DNA of 64,000 nucleotides. Source: Vannielia litorea. Lineage in GTDB: Bacteria > Pseudomonadota > Alphaproteobacteria > Rhodobacterales > Rhodobacteraceae. The notes under the pieces were generated by a model. That model was not told the DNA's origin, searched no databases, and was given only the letters and a program-made list of their open reading frames with translations. The stretch lies in assembly GCF_900142295.1 (NCBI RefSeq), contig NZ_FSRL01000001.1, positions 496,001 through 560,000 of the forward strand, read 5' to 3'. Shown here piece after piece: positions 56,698 to 64,000 of the stretch; the stretch's first letter is position 1; each line of letters opens with the position of its first letter. The translations under genes were made by a program, and so were the position numbers.

Positions 56698-57606
56698 ATG
56701 AAACTGCTTTCTCCTGCCCTTGCGGCGCTGGCCCTGATGCCGGCCGCGCTGGCCGCCCAGTCGGTCGAGATAGAGACCTTTGCCGGCGCCGCCTCGGTGC
56801 CCGTATCGCCCGAGAAGATCGTGGTGCTCGACATCGCGGCGGTCGATTCGATCTCGGCGCTGGGCGTGACCATCGACGCGGTGCCCGCCGTCACCCCGCC
56901 GGCCTACCTCGCCGAGGTCTTTGCCGCCGCGCAGCCGGTGGGCAGCCTGTTCGAGCCGGATTTCGAGGCCATTGCCAGCATGGCCCCCGACCTGATCGTG
57001 GCGGGCGGGCGCTCGCAGAAGCAGGTGGAGCCGTTGTCGAAGATCGCGCCGACCGTCGACATGACGATCTGGGAGGATGTCGTGGGCGAAGGCCGGGCGC
57101 GGCTCGAGGCCTTTGGCAAGCTCTTTGCCGCCGAGGACAAGGCCGCAGAGCTCGTGGGCCAGCTCGATGCCGCCGTCGCGGGTGCCAACGCGGCAGCCGA
57201 GGGCAAGGGCGCGGCGCTGATCCTGCTGGTCAACGGCGGCAAGATCTCGGCCTATGGCGACGACAGCCGTTTTGGCTGGCTGCACACCACGCTGGGCCTG
57301 CCCGAGGCCTTCCCCGACCTGACCGCCGAGACCCATGGCGAGGCCGTGAGCTTCGAGTTCGTGGCCGAGGTGAACCCGGACTGGCTCTTCGTGATCGACC
57401 GGGGCGCGGCCATCGGCCAGGAGGGCGAAGCGGCCGCTGCCGTGCTTGACACGCCGCTGATCGCGGGCACCAAGGCGGGCGCGGCCGGGCAGATCGTCTA
57501 CCTCGACAGTGCGGCGCTCTATCTCGCGGGCGGCGGCATCCAGTCGATGCTGGGCACCATCGCCGAAGTGACCACCGCGCTGGAAGGCGCCGGGGCGGGC
57601 AATTGA
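56698..57606 (+). CDS. Periplasmic iron-siderophore-binding protein (FatB/CeuE type)
   Basis: The 302-residue protein has a signal peptide (1-21, LAAQ) and a class III SBP fold with two lobes: PEKIVVLDIAAVDSISALG in the first and PDWLFVIDRGAAIGQ in the second. Such proteins bind ferric siderophores and pass them to an ABC importer. ATG 56698 is the first gene of a tight operon with two permeases and an ATPase (overlaps of 4, 8 and 4 bases). Confidence 0.92.
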   Translation: MKLLSPALAALALMPAALAAQSVEIETFAGAASVPVSPEKIVVLDIAAVDSISALGVTIDAVPAVTPPAYLAEVFAAAQPVGSLFEPDFEAIASMAPDLIVAGGRSQKQVEPLSKIAPTVDMTIWEDVVGEGRARLEAFGKLFAAEDKAAELVGQLDAAVAGANAAAEGKGAALILLVNGGKISAYGDDSRFGWLHTTLGLPEAFPDLTAETHGEAVSFEFVAEVNPDWLFVIDRGAAIGQEGEAAAAVLDTPLIAGTKAGAAGQIVYLDSAALYLAGGGIQSMLGTIAEVTTALEGAGAGN

Positions 57607-58559
57607 CACCGGCCGCCCGATGGGCGGTCGCCGGAACGATCCTCGCCGTCCTGATCGTCGCCAGCGTGCTGATCGGGGCGGCGAGCCTCTTTTCGGGTGA
57701 CGTGGACAGCGGGCTGCTGATGGCCGTCAGCCGCCTGCCGCGGACCCTTGCCGCCCTGCTGGCCGGTGCGGGCCTCGCGCTGGCGGGCGTGGTGGTGCAG
57801 ATGGCGGTGCAGAACCGGCTGGTGGAGCCGGGCCTCGTGGGCACGCCGGAGGCGGCGATGCTGGGGCTGCTGGCGATCACCCTGCTCGCGCCGGGTGCGG
57901 CGCTGATGGTGAAGATGGGCGTGGCCGCCGGGGCGGCGCTGGCCGGCACGCTGGGCTTTTTGCTGCTCGCGCGCCATGTGCCGCGCCGCGACCCGGTGCT
58001 GCTGCCGCTGGTCGGGCTGATCTATGGCGGCATCCTCGGCGCCGCCGCGCTCTGGCTCGCCTGGACGACCGACCTGCTGCAATACCTCGGCACCTGGATG
58101 TCGGGCGAGTTCTCGGGCGTGCTGGCGGGGCGCTACGAGCTGTTGTGGCTGGTGGCCGCGCTGGCGCCGGCGCTCTGGCTTGCGGCCGACCGGATCACCC
58201 TGCTGGGGCTTGGCGAGGACGCCGCCCGCAGCCTGGGGCTGAACTACCGCCAGACGCTGCTTGCCGGCCTCGTGCTGGTGGCGCTGATCACTGCCGCGGT
58301 GGTGGTGACGGTCGGGGCGATCCCCTTCGTGGGGCTCGTGGTGCCCAACGTCGTGTCGCGCTGGCGGGGCGACAACCTGCGGCGCAACCTGCCCGTGGTG
58401 GCCTGGCTCGGGGCGGTCTCGGTGCTGGGCTGCGACATTCTCGGCCGGGTGGTGCGCTGGCCCTACGAGATTCCGGCGGGCACGATCTTTGCCGTGCTGG
58501 GGGCGGGGCTGTTCCTGTGGCTGCTCCATGCGCCGCGCCGGGAGGCCGCCCATGGCTGA
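57603..58559 (+). CDS. Ferric-siderophore ABC permease, FecCD family (FatD-like)
   Basis: The 318-residue protein has about nine to ten helices and the FecCD signatures SRLPRTLAALLAGAGLALAG and IPFVGLVVPNVVSRWRG near the C-terminus. It overlaps the SBP gene by four bases; the start is a TTG at 57603. It forms a heterodimeric pore with the next gene's product. Confidence 0.93.
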   Translation: MTPAARWAVAGTILAVLIVASVLIGAASLFSGDVDSGLLMAVSRLPRTLAALLAGAGLALAGVVVQMAVQNRLVEPGLVGTPEAAMLGLLAITLLAPGAALMVKMGVAAGAALAGTLGFLLLARHVPRRDPVLLPLVGLIYGGILGAAALWLAWTTDLLQYLGTWMSGEFSGVLAGRYELLWLVAALAPALWLAADRITLLGLGEDAARSLGLNYRQTLLAGLVLVALITAAVVVTVGAIPFVGLVVPNVVSRWRGDNLRRNLPVVAWLGAVSVLGCDILGRVVRWPYEIPAGTIFAVLGAGLFLWLLHAPRREAAHG

Positions 58560-59499
58560 GGCCCGCCGCCTTGTGCCGCTGGCGCTGATCCTGCTCGGGG
58601 TCGCGGCGCTGTTCCTGGCGTGGAAGCTGCGCGCGCCGGTGGAGTTCATCCTCGCGCTGAGGGCCACCAAGCTGGCCACGCTGGTGGTGGTGGGCGCGGC
58701 GATCGGGGCGGCGACGGTGATCTTTCAGACGCTGACGGAAAACCGGCTTCTGACGCCGGGCATCGTGGGGTTCGATGCGCTCTATGTCTTCATCCAGACC
58801 GGCGCGGTGATGCTGCTGGGCGGCGCGGCGCAGGCCGGGGTGCCGGTGGTGCTGCGGTTCGGGCTGGAGGCGGGCTGCCTCGTGGCCGCAAGCCTCGCGC
58901 TCTTCGGGCTGCTGCTGCGGCGGGGCGCGGGAGACATCCTGAGGATGGTGCTGACGGGGGTGATCCTGGGCATCTTCCTGCGCGGGCTCACCGGCTTTGC
59001 GCAACGGCTGCTCGACCCCTCGGAATTTGCCATCGTCCAGCAGGCGAGCATCGCCAGCTTCACCGCCGTCGACACCACCGTGCTGGCCATCGCCGGGGCC
59101 ACGCTCGTGGCCGCGCTGGCGGGTGCGCTCCGGCTCGCCCCCGCGCTCGACGCGGCGGGGCTGGGGCGGCAGGCGGCGCGGGGGATCGGGCTGGACCATG
59201 ACCGGGTGGTGCTGACCGGGCTGGCGCTGGTGGCGCTGATGGTGGCACTTTCGACCGCGCTGGTGGGGCCGGTCACGTTTTTGGGACTGATCGCCGCGAG
59301 CCTCGCCTATCGTGCCTGCGGCACCTGGCGGCACGGGGTGCTGATTCCGGCGGCGGCGCTGATCGGCGCGGCGATCCTGGTGGGCGGGCAGTTCCTGTTC
59401 GAGCGCCTTTTGGGGCTGCAATCCTCGCTGGCCGTGGTGGTGGAATTCCTCGGCGGCCTGCTGTTTCTCGTTCTCTTGCTGAAGAGGTCTGCCCGATGA
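58552..59499 (+). CDS. Ferric-siderophore ABC permease, FecCD family (FatC-like)
   Basis: The 315-residue protein has the second FecCD fold with LRATKLATLVVVGAAIGAATV in the N-terminal part and VGPVTFLGLIAASLAY near the C-terminus. The ATG at 58552 overlaps the first permease by eight bases. It partners the first permease and the ATPase. Confidence 0.93.
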   Translation: MAEARRLVPLALILLGVAALFLAWKLRAPVEFILALRATKLATLVVVGAAIGAATVIFQTLTENRLLTPGIVGFDALYVFIQTGAVMLLGGAAQAGVPVVLRFGLEAGCLVAASLALFGLLLRRGAGDILRMVLTGVILGIFLRGLTGFAQRLLDPSEFAIVQQASIASFTAVDTTVLAIAGATLVAALAGALRLAPALDAAGLGRQAARGIGLDHDRVVLTGLALVALMVALSTALVGPVTFLGLIAASLAYRACGTWRHGVLIPAAALIGAAILVGGQFLFERLLGLQSSLAVVVEFLGGLLFLVLLLKRSAR

Positions 59500-60260
59500 T
59501 CCGGATCGACAGTCTGACCGTGACCCGTGGCGAGCGGCCTGTGCTCGACAACCTGTCGCTGGCCTTCGGAGAGGGCGGCATCACGGCGCTGATCGGGCCG
59601 AACGGGGCGGGCAAGTCGACGCTGCTCCATGCCATCGCCGGGCTGCTCCCGGCGGGGCGGGGGCGGGTCGAGGTGGAGGGCTGCGACATGGCCCGCACCG
59701 CGCCGGCCGAGCGGGCGCGGCGGGTGGCGCTGTTGATGCAGAACGATCAGGTGACCGCGCGGCTCACGGTGGAGGACCTGGTGAGCTTTGGCCGCTGGAG
59801 CTGGCACCGGGGCCGCCCCGGCCCGCGCGACCGGGAGATGGTGGCGCAGGCGCTGGCGCAATTCGAGCTGGAGGCTCTGGCGCGGCGGCAGATCGACACG
59901 CTCTCGGGCGGGCAGCGGCAACGCGCCTTCGTCGCCATGGCCTGGGCGCAGGAGACCCCCTGGCTGCTGCTCGACGAGCCGCTCGCCGCGCTCGACCCGC
60001 GCCATGTGCGCGACCTGATGGAGCGGCTGCACGCGATGTCGCGGCCCGGCGCGAAGGGCGCCCGCAGCATCGTGATCGTGATGCACGACCTTGGCGCGAC
60101 GGCGCGCTATGCCGACCGGATCATCGCCATGAAGGACGGGCGGATCGTGAAATCCGGCCCCAGGGCGCTGGCGATGACCGGCGGGGTGCTCAGCGCGCTG
60201 TTCGACACCGGGCTGAAGGTGGTGCGGGTCGAGGACGCCGACACGGTGGTGCCGGCCTAG
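59496..60260 (+). CDS. Ferric-siderophore ABC ATPase (FatE-like)
   Basis: The 254-residue ATPase has Walker A GPNGAGKST at 34-42, signature LSGGQ at 136-140, Walker B LLLDEP at 157-162 and an H-loop in VMHDLGATARYA. It powers the importer. Its ATG overlaps the permease stop; its stop shares CTAG with the convergent lipocalin gene. Confidence 0.95.
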   Translation: MIRIDSLTVTRGERPVLDNLSLAFGEGGITALIGPNGAGKSTLLHAIAGLLPAGRGRVEVEGCDMARTAPAERARRVALLMQNDQVTARLTVEDLVSFGRWSWHRGRPGPRDREMVAQALAQFELEALARRQIDTLSGGQRQRAFVAMAWAQETPWLLLDEPLAALDPRHVRDLMERLHAMSRPGAKGARSIVIVMHDLGATARYADRIIAMKDGRIVKSGPRALAMTGGVLSALFDTGLKVVRVEDADTVVPA

Positions 60261-61318
60261 TCGTAGCCTGTCATTTCCAGGTAGCCGCGGCCGTCGTGGC
60301 TGCCGGTGATGCTGACCGGCCCTTCCCAGTAGGGAAAGCTGACCTCCATGAAGGCGCGCGGGTTGAGCGCCTCGATCTCCACGTTCACGCCCCGGTCGGG
60401 CAGTTCGACCCGCCAGCGGGTGGGCGGGGTGGCCTCGGTCAGCGGGGTGAGGGTGAGGGCGCCGTCGGGATAGGCGGTGGCGGTGCCGTCGGGCTCGATC
60501 CAGGTGGCGGAGGTGAAGGCCGTGCCGTCGGTGCTGCGCAGGGCGAAGCCCATCAGGCGGGCACCGGAGGAAAAGGAGAGCGAGATCCAATCCCATCCGT
60601 CCTGGTTTTCGGCCAGCGGCTGGGAGGACCACTCGCGGTCGAGCCAGGCCTTGCCGGTGACGGGGATGGCCCGGTCGGGGAGGGTGACGGTTCCGGTGAG
60701 GTCGTAGAAGGGCTGGGAGTAGTAGTGGCTGGCCTGGCCGCCGGGGCTTTTGACCGAATAGCCCTCGGCCCCGTGCAGCACGAGCGGGCCGGTGGCGGTG
60801 AGCGCGAGGTCGTAGGCGAAATCGGGGGCGGAGGCGGTGAGGCGCAGCGCGTCGAGCGCGTCGCCGGTGGCGGCGGTGGAGGTCACTTGCCAGTCGTCGA
60901 TCCAGGCGGAGAAGGGCGTGGCGGTGACGCCGGCCTGGCCCGTGCCGCCACGGGCGCGGCGCTCGGTGGAATGGTGGGCCTCGGGCGTGGTAAGGGCGGC
61001 ATGGGCCATCCAGACCTGCGGCGAGCCCCAGCCCTTGGCCTCGCGGCCCTGTGCCTCGGGGGCGAGGGCGGAGCGAAACAGGGTCCACTGGACGCCGTAG
61101 GGGGTGCCGTCGGGGCCCTCGAGCGTGGCGGTGAGATACCACCATTCGATGCGGAACGCGGGGTGGGGGCCGTGGTCGGCGGGAAAGGCGAGCCGCGTGT
61201 CGCGGGAGGGCAGGGCGAAGCCCTCGGCCTCGGTGCCGAGACCGGCGAAGCCCTGGGCGCGGGCCGTGAGCGGGGTGGCCGCGAGGGCGGCGAGAAGGGT
61301 GCGGCGGGTGAGGGTCAT
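60257..61318 (-). CDS. AttH/CrtC-like lipocalin-fold secreted protein
   Basis: The 353-residue protein has a signal peptide (1-22) with twin-Arg-like MTLTRRTLL and a two-part lipocalin-like fold with RIEWWYLTATL, GVQWTLFRSAL and GKAWLDREWSSQPL, typical of the AttH/carotenoid 1,2-hydratase-like (COG5621) group. It is translationally coupled to the FtsX-type permease, as in the Agrobacterium attEFGH set. It may bind a lipid or hydrophobic ligand; the reaction is unknown. Confidence 0.87.
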   Translation of the reverse strand: MTLTRRTLLAALAATPLTARAQGFAGLGTEAEGFALPSRDTRLAFPADHGPHPAFRIEWWYLTATLEGPDGTPYGVQWTLFRSALAPEAQGREAKGWGSPQVWMAHAALTTPEAHHSTERRARGGTGQAGVTATPFSAWIDDWQVTSTAATGDALDALRLTASAPDFAYDLALTATGPLVLHGAEGYSVKSPGGQASHYYSQPFYDLTGTVTLPDRAIPVTGKAWLDREWSSQPLAENQDGWDWISLSFSSGARLMGFALRSTDGTAFTSATWIEPDGTATAYPDGALTLTPLTEATPPTRWRVELPDRGVNVEIEALNPRAFMEVSFPYWEGPVSITGSHDGRGYLEMTGYD

Positions 61319-63714
61319 CTTTCGCTCGCGAAGACCTTGAGGAAGGCGGAGGGCCGGGTGCGGCGGAGCTTGAGCACCGGCCAGAAGCAGGCCAGCGCGG
61401 CGGCGGCCATGGCGGTGGCGAAGAGCAGCGCCCATTGACCGGGGAAGAGGAACATCGGCAGCCGCCAGCCGAAGGCCTGGGTGTTGACCACGGCGAGCAG
61501 CGCCCAGGCGAGGGCGAGGCCGAGGGGCAGGGCGAAAGCGGCGGTGAAGGCGGCCAGCGCGAGGGTGCGGACGGCCTCCAGCGTGGCCAGCCGGGCGCGG
61601 GTGGTGCCCATGGCCCAGACCGGGGCGAGCTGGGGCAGGCGCATGGTGGAGAGGGTCAGCATGGCGGTGAGGATGGCCAGCGCCGCCACGCCGAGGGTGA
61701 GCGCGTTCAGCGCCGCCGTCACCGCGAAGGTGCGCTCGAAGATCGCCAGCGAGTAGGCCTTGATCTCGGCGTTCGGCACCAGCGCGGTGGGCGGCAGGCC
61801 GAAGTCCTCCGTCAGGGCGGCGGTGAGCGCGGGAATGTCGGAAGGCTCGGCACGGATGCCATGCCGGAGCCGGGACACATCGGGGAAGTGGCGGGTGAGC
61901 GCGAGGGTGGCGACGATCGCCTGGGGGCCGGGGTTTCCGTAATCGGAGTAGGTGGCGACGATGGTGGGGTGCCAATCGGGCGCGAGGCGGAGGCTGTCGC
62001 CGGGCGAGAGGCCGGCGCGGCGGGCGAGCTGCTCGTTGATCATCACCGCATCGCCGGTGGCGAGGCGGTCCCAGGCGTCGGGTGTGGCGGAGAGCAGCGG
62101 CCAGTTCTCGCGGTAGGTGGCGTGGTTGGCAACGCCGTAGAGCTCGCCGGTGCCCTGGTCGGCGAGCGGGAGGGTGACGTGCCAGATGGGCAGGGTGGCC
62201 TGGACCTCGGGGCGGGTGTCGAGGAAGGCGCGCAGGCGGGCCGCCTCCGCCTCGGTGCGGGCGGTGACGTAGAGCTCGGAGACGAGGCGCTGGTCGAGGA
62301 AGCCGGTGAAGGTGAGGCGGAAGGAGCTGACCATTGTGCCGACGCCGATGTTGGTGGCCAGCGCCAGGAGCAGGGCCATGAGGGCGAGGCGCAGGCCGGG
62401 AAGCTGCTGGCGGGCATCGGCCCAGAGCCATTGGGCGAGCGGGCGGCGGGCGAGGGCTTCGGCGGCGGCGAGGAGGGCGGCGAGCAGGGCGGGCAGGGCG
62501 AGGGCCGCACCGAGCAGGAGCCCGCCGAGCAGGGCGAAGCCGCCGGGGAGGCCGCCGACCAGCGGCACGGCGGCGGCCCCCGCGGCGGCGAGGGCGAGGC
62601 CGGCTGCGGCCAGGAGGGTGAGGCTGCGCGAGGAGGCGCGGGCCCAGGCGCGGGGCCGGGCGGAGGCGAGGATGGGCAGCCGAGCGAGGCCGATCAGCGC
62701 GCCGGTGCCGGCGGCCAGGGTGCCCGCGAGGGCGATGGCCAGCCCGGTGGCCGCCCAGGACGGCCGGAAGGCGAGCTGTCCGGGCAGGGCCGCGCCGTAG
62801 AGACCGCGCAGGGAGGCGGAGACATCGGGCAGGAGCGCGGCGGCGGTGACATGGCCGAGCACAAGGCCGAGGGCTCCCGCGACGAGGGCGAAGGCGGTGA
62901 GCTCTGCCAGGGTGAGCGCGGCGAGCAGGCGGGTGGAGAGCCCCAGCGCGCGGAGGGTGCGGATCATCGGGCGGCGCTGTTCGAAGGCCAGCCCGATCGC
63001 GCCATGGGCGATGAAGAGGCCGACCGCGAAGGAGAGCAGCCCGAAGGCGGTGAGGTTGAGGTGGAAGCTGCGCGTGAGCCGGGCGATCTCGGCACCGCCC
63101 TGCGGGCGGCTGCGGGTGAGGCTGGGCGCCACCTCGGAGAGCGGCGGACGGGTGAGCGGCTGGGCGGCATCGGGCGCGACCAGCAGGTGGGTGATGGCCC
63201 CCGAGGGGGCGAGGGTCATCGCGCCGTCGATGGTGGTGACGATCAGGCCGGGCGCGAGGCCGGGGGCCGGGGTGGCCTGGGGAGCGCGGGCGAGGGTTTC
63301 GGGCGCGGCCCAGGCCGGAGGGGGCAGGGTGACGAGGGCGGAGGGGGGCATCTGCGCCAGGGTGGGCGCGAGGTCGGGCAGGCTGCCCATGGGGAGGGTG
63401 AGGAAGTCGTAACCGCGGAGGGTGAGGCCCTCGGGCGTTGCGCCCTCCCAGACCGGGGAGACCTGCCAGCCGGCGGCGCGCAGGGCGAGGAAGCTCTGCA
63501 TCGGGATGCGGCCCGTGGGGGAGGTCAGATGGTCGGGCGCGTCGGGGGAGAGGGTGGCCTCGGAGGCGGCATAGGAGGCGCGGGCCTCGGCGTTGATCGC
63601 CTGCACGGCAGAGAACAGCGCGGTGGCCAGCGCGATGCCGAGCAGAAGCGTGGCCAGCTGGCCGGGGTGGCGGCGCCAGTGGGAGAGCAGGGCGGAGAGG
63701 GCGGCGCCGGTCAT
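61315..63714 (-). CDS. FtsX-family ABC permease (AttF/G-like fusion)
   Basis: The 799-residue protein has two FtsX/MacB units: an N-terminal helix, a large periplasmic loop, three helices (about 270-400), a second set (about 410-500), a second loop and three C-terminal helices ending KLRRTRPSAFLKVFASER. It is the double-length form seen in lipoprotein/exporter-type permeases. The ATG at 63714 starts MTGAALSALL. Stop overlaps the next start (TGATG). Confidence 0.88.
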   Translation of the reverse strand: MTGAALSALLSHWRRHPGQLATLLLGIALATALFSAVQAINAEARASYAASEATLSPDAPDHLTSPTGRIPMQSFLALRAAGWQVSPVWEGATPEGLTLRGYDFLTLPMGSLPDLAPTLAQMPPSALVTLPPPAWAAPETLARAPQATPAPGLAPGLIVTTIDGAMTLAPSGAITHLLVAPDAAQPLTRPPLSEVAPSLTRSRPQGGAEIARLTRSFHLNLTAFGLLSFAVGLFIAHGAIGLAFEQRRPMIRTLRALGLSTRLLAALTLAELTAFALVAGALGLVLGHVTAAALLPDVSASLRGLYGAALPGQLAFRPSWAATGLAIALAGTLAAGTGALIGLARLPILASARPRAWARASSRSLTLLAAAGLALAAAGAAAVPLVGGLPGGFALLGGLLLGAALALPALLAALLAAAEALARRPLAQWLWADARQQLPGLRLALMALLLALATNIGVGTMVSSFRLTFTGFLDQRLVSELYVTARTEAEAARLRAFLDTRPEVQATLPIWHVTLPLADQGTGELYGVANHATYRENWPLLSATPDAWDRLATGDAVMINEQLARRAGLSPGDSLRLAPDWHPTIVATYSDYGNPGPQAIVATLALTRHFPDVSRLRHGIRAEPSDIPALTAALTEDFGLPPTALVPNAEIKAYSLAIFERTFAVTAALNALTLGVAALAILTAMLTLSTMRLPQLAPVWAMGTTRARLATLEAVRTLALAAFTAAFALPLGLALAWALLAVVNTQAFGWRLPMFLFPGQWALLFATAMAAAALACFWPVLKLRRTRPSAFLKVFASER

Positions 63715-63790
63715 CGGTGCATGCTCGTCCGCGCTTCGAGGCGCTCTCGCGGCGGGGCGGCGGTGGTGCGCGGGAGCGAGGGCGGCCGGG

Positions 63791-64000
63791 TCATGCCAGC
63801 CGGCCGTGCGACAGGTGCAGGCGGCGCGACATGGCGGCGGCGACGGTGGCGGAATGGGTGACGGTGACAAGGGCGGCGCCGGTTTCGGCGGCAAGTTCGA
63901 GCATGAGCGCGAGAACGGTGGCGGCATTGTCCTCGTCGAGATTGCCGGTGGGCTCGTCGGCGAGCAGGAGCGGCGGCCTGGCGGCCAGCGCGCGACCGAT
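63791..64000 (-). CDS. ABC transporter ATPase, C-terminal part (runs off the window)
   Basis: The last 69 codons of an LolD/MacB-type ATPase. They include Walker B and D-loop LLLADEPTGNLDEDN, then an H-loop VTVTHSATVA and a short RRLHLSHGRLA end. It is the upstream gene of the FtsX-lipocalin set, 76 bases before the permease. The start and Walker A are outside the window. Confidence 0.93.
   Translation of the reverse strand: MGRALAARPPLLLADEPTGNLDEDNAATVLALMLELAAETGAALVTVTHSATVAAAMSRRLHLSHGRLA

Noticed and set aside
61435-63861. 808-codon open frame antisense to the FtsX permease
   Set aside because: It has Gly/Glu/Arg-rich low complexity and no family motif; the permease on the other strand has clear helices and coupling.

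Overview
This window comes from a GC-rich alphaproteobacterium, most likely Rhodobacterales (a roseobacter or relative). The evidence is a ctaC-ctaB-small gene-ctaG-ctaE-surf1-thrC-M16 peptidase run, a long tad (Flp pilus) locus, a perfect TTAA-N7-TTAA CtrA-type site in front of dprA, and frequent GTG/TTG starts with four-base overlaps. This taxonomic call is inference from content. No insertion sequence, phage gene, CRISPR array or rRNA was seen.

Left part (1-27 kb). A divergent regulator/MFS drug-efflux pair opens the window. It is followed by an unassigned winged-helix AAA+ ATPase and a divergently transcribed polytopic protein that looks like a GT-C glycosyltransferase. A tad locus then runs on the minus strand from two Flp pilins (21.2 kb) to the prepilin peptidase (4.8 kb). 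Inside it, between cpaB/rcpC and cpaC/rcpA, sits a complete archaic (spore coat U/Csu type) chaperone-usher cluster with its own upstream region; its chaperone has lost the C-terminal domain. TadE/F/G minor pilins were not found. Directly beyond the pilins lie a lytic transglycosylase and four genes: a HAD-UbiA fusion, DprE2, DprE1 and a YbhN-type membrane protein. These match the mycobacterial decaprenylphosphoryl-D-arabinose route. An arabinose-donor pathway, a GT-C candidate and a pilus in one 25 kb stretch suggest D-arabinofuranosylation of Flp pilins. That is the most interesting hypothesis in the window, and it is not proven by sequence.

Middle part (27-51 kb). This holds housekeeping genes: succinyl-CoA:3-ketoacid CoA-transferase, topA, dprA, tldD, cytochrome aa3 oxidase subunits II and III with their assembly factors, thrC, an M16 peptidase, a GNAT, a metallo-beta-lactamase-fold protein, a GlcD-type FAD oxidase, an Hsp70-like protein, apt, several small membrane or periplasmic proteins, a LysE exporter, a TRIC-type channel, a K+-channel-like protein and tRNA-Leu(UAA).

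Right part (51-64 kb). This is an iron-uptake island: a TonB-dependent receptor with ExbB, two ExbD proteins and TonB on the minus strand, and a divergent FatBCDE-like siderophore ABC transporter on the plus strand, with a DUF2218 gene between them. One ExbD has Asn in place of the conserved membrane Asp. The window ends in an AttEFGH-like set (ABC ATPase, FtsX-type permease, AttH/CrtC-like lipocalin).

Two copies of an intergenic element made of three 11-bp iterons followed at a fixed distance by GGTTAAGG occur 38 kb apart (6.9 kb and 44.9 kb). I do not recognise this element.
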